Positions 63,542-64,000 of a stretch of 64,000 nucleotides of DNA are shown piece by piece. The position numbers and the translations under genes were made by a program. Source of the DNA: Corticium candelabrum (Eukaryota > Porifera > Homoscleromorpha > Homosclerophorida > Plakinidae); NCBI RefSeq assembly GCF_963422355.1, contig NC_085098.1:5714265-5778264 (forward strand), in the 5' to 3' direction. The notes under the pieces are model-generated. The model had not been told where the DNA came from, did no database searches, and worked only from the letters and a program-made list of their open reading frames with translations. How positions within the stretch are numbered: position 1 is the first letter of the stretch; each line of letters begins with the position of its first letter.

Positions 63542-64000
63542 CATACTTCGTCACGTGACATGCTTTGAGTCTAATTAAGTTATTTAGCTCAGCCCGCAGG
63601 TCTCAGCTAAGATTTCTAATAGTTTGCAAAGGCTCTGCTAAACGACACAGAAGGTGGTAGATTAACAAGAGCCTAACAACTCGCCTACAACCGGTCAGTC
63701 GCCTGGCCTCACAAATCAACGCCATCATGCACATGCAGGATCCTCTTCGCAAAACTGCGCCGGCTAGCAGAGTCTAGCGTAGGATAACGCAGCCCATGAC
63801 GGACATATTTCGTACAGTTGACTACCTTCACAAATCTAAAGCAGATCTAAATCTAAAGCAGATCTAAATCTAAATACAAATTCAGATTGTCATACACCCA
63901 GATGTGTGTCTCTTTCGTGAGCTGCTGTACATCCTGGTAATCATTCACCAAGTTCTTTAGTTAGACGTCGCCAAACCTGTTGATATGATTGTGAGACACC
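63542..64000. other. Right window edge, nothing identified
   Basis: Contains a short direct repeat (AGATCTAAATCTAAAGC, about 63837-63877). No coding sequence or LTR pair can be supported inside the window. Confidence 0.35.

Noticed and set aside
1-64000. CRISPR arrays, operons, bacterial-type terminators, rRNA
   Set aside because: The window is intron-containing animal DNA; no regular spaced repeats or rRNA-like sequence were seen.

Overview
The window is animal (metazoan) nuclear DNA. It holds intron-rich genes with GT-AG splicing, animal-specific multidomain proteins (a BAR-PH-RhoGAP-SH3 GRAF, a LEM/ankyrin ANKLE2, cadherin repeats), AATAAA signals, many GT microsatellites and decayed LTR and DNA transposons. 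Introns are often under 100 bp. An early-branching marine invertebrate such as a sponge would fit, but the sequence does not prove it. All exon models were built by hand from splice sites, reading phase and protein similarity.

Layout: 1-1346 (+), the 3' end of an unrecognised, frame-disrupted gene with a possible RRM-like tail. 1819-5756 (-), MOV10-type RNA helicase, 11 exons, 980 aa. 7213-20320 (+), GRAF-family RhoGAP, 31 exons, 811 aa, with a TA-flanked MITE (11420-11635) and a dead LTR retrotransposon (13651-17293) in its introns. 20787-24978 (+), ANKLE2-like, 5 exons, 581 aa, with a degenerate OTU-bearing element in intron 2. 25722-38805 (-), a 29-exon, 2761-aa secreted protein: signal peptide, Cys-rich region, a long series of cadherin-like beta-sandwich repeats, about five classical cadherin repeats, two receptor-L-like domains, and no membrane segment seen. 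38806-46765, a repeat-rich spacer with a gag zinc-knuckle scrap, a gypsy/Ginger-type integrase remnant, a Polinton-type DNA polymerase fragment, a THAP-like remnant, a hairpin and short tandem repeats. 46766-60280, a second copy of the adhesion gene (47752-60092), preceded by a fossil of ANKLE2 exon 2. 61313-63480 (-), a decayed Ty3/gypsy pol region.

The most interesting object is the duplicated adhesion gene. Copy A has a complete open model whose phases agree at every junction. Copy B keeps the equivalents of exons 5-29, apparently open, but breaks off just before exon 4, so it has no signal peptide. The ANKLE2 exon fossil on its far side shows that the duplicated segment once reached into the neighbouring gene. 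MOV10 and GRAF are head to head across about 1.46 kb; GRAF and ANKLE2 are in tandem 466 bp apart; ANKLE2 and copy A converge with 743 bp between stop codons.
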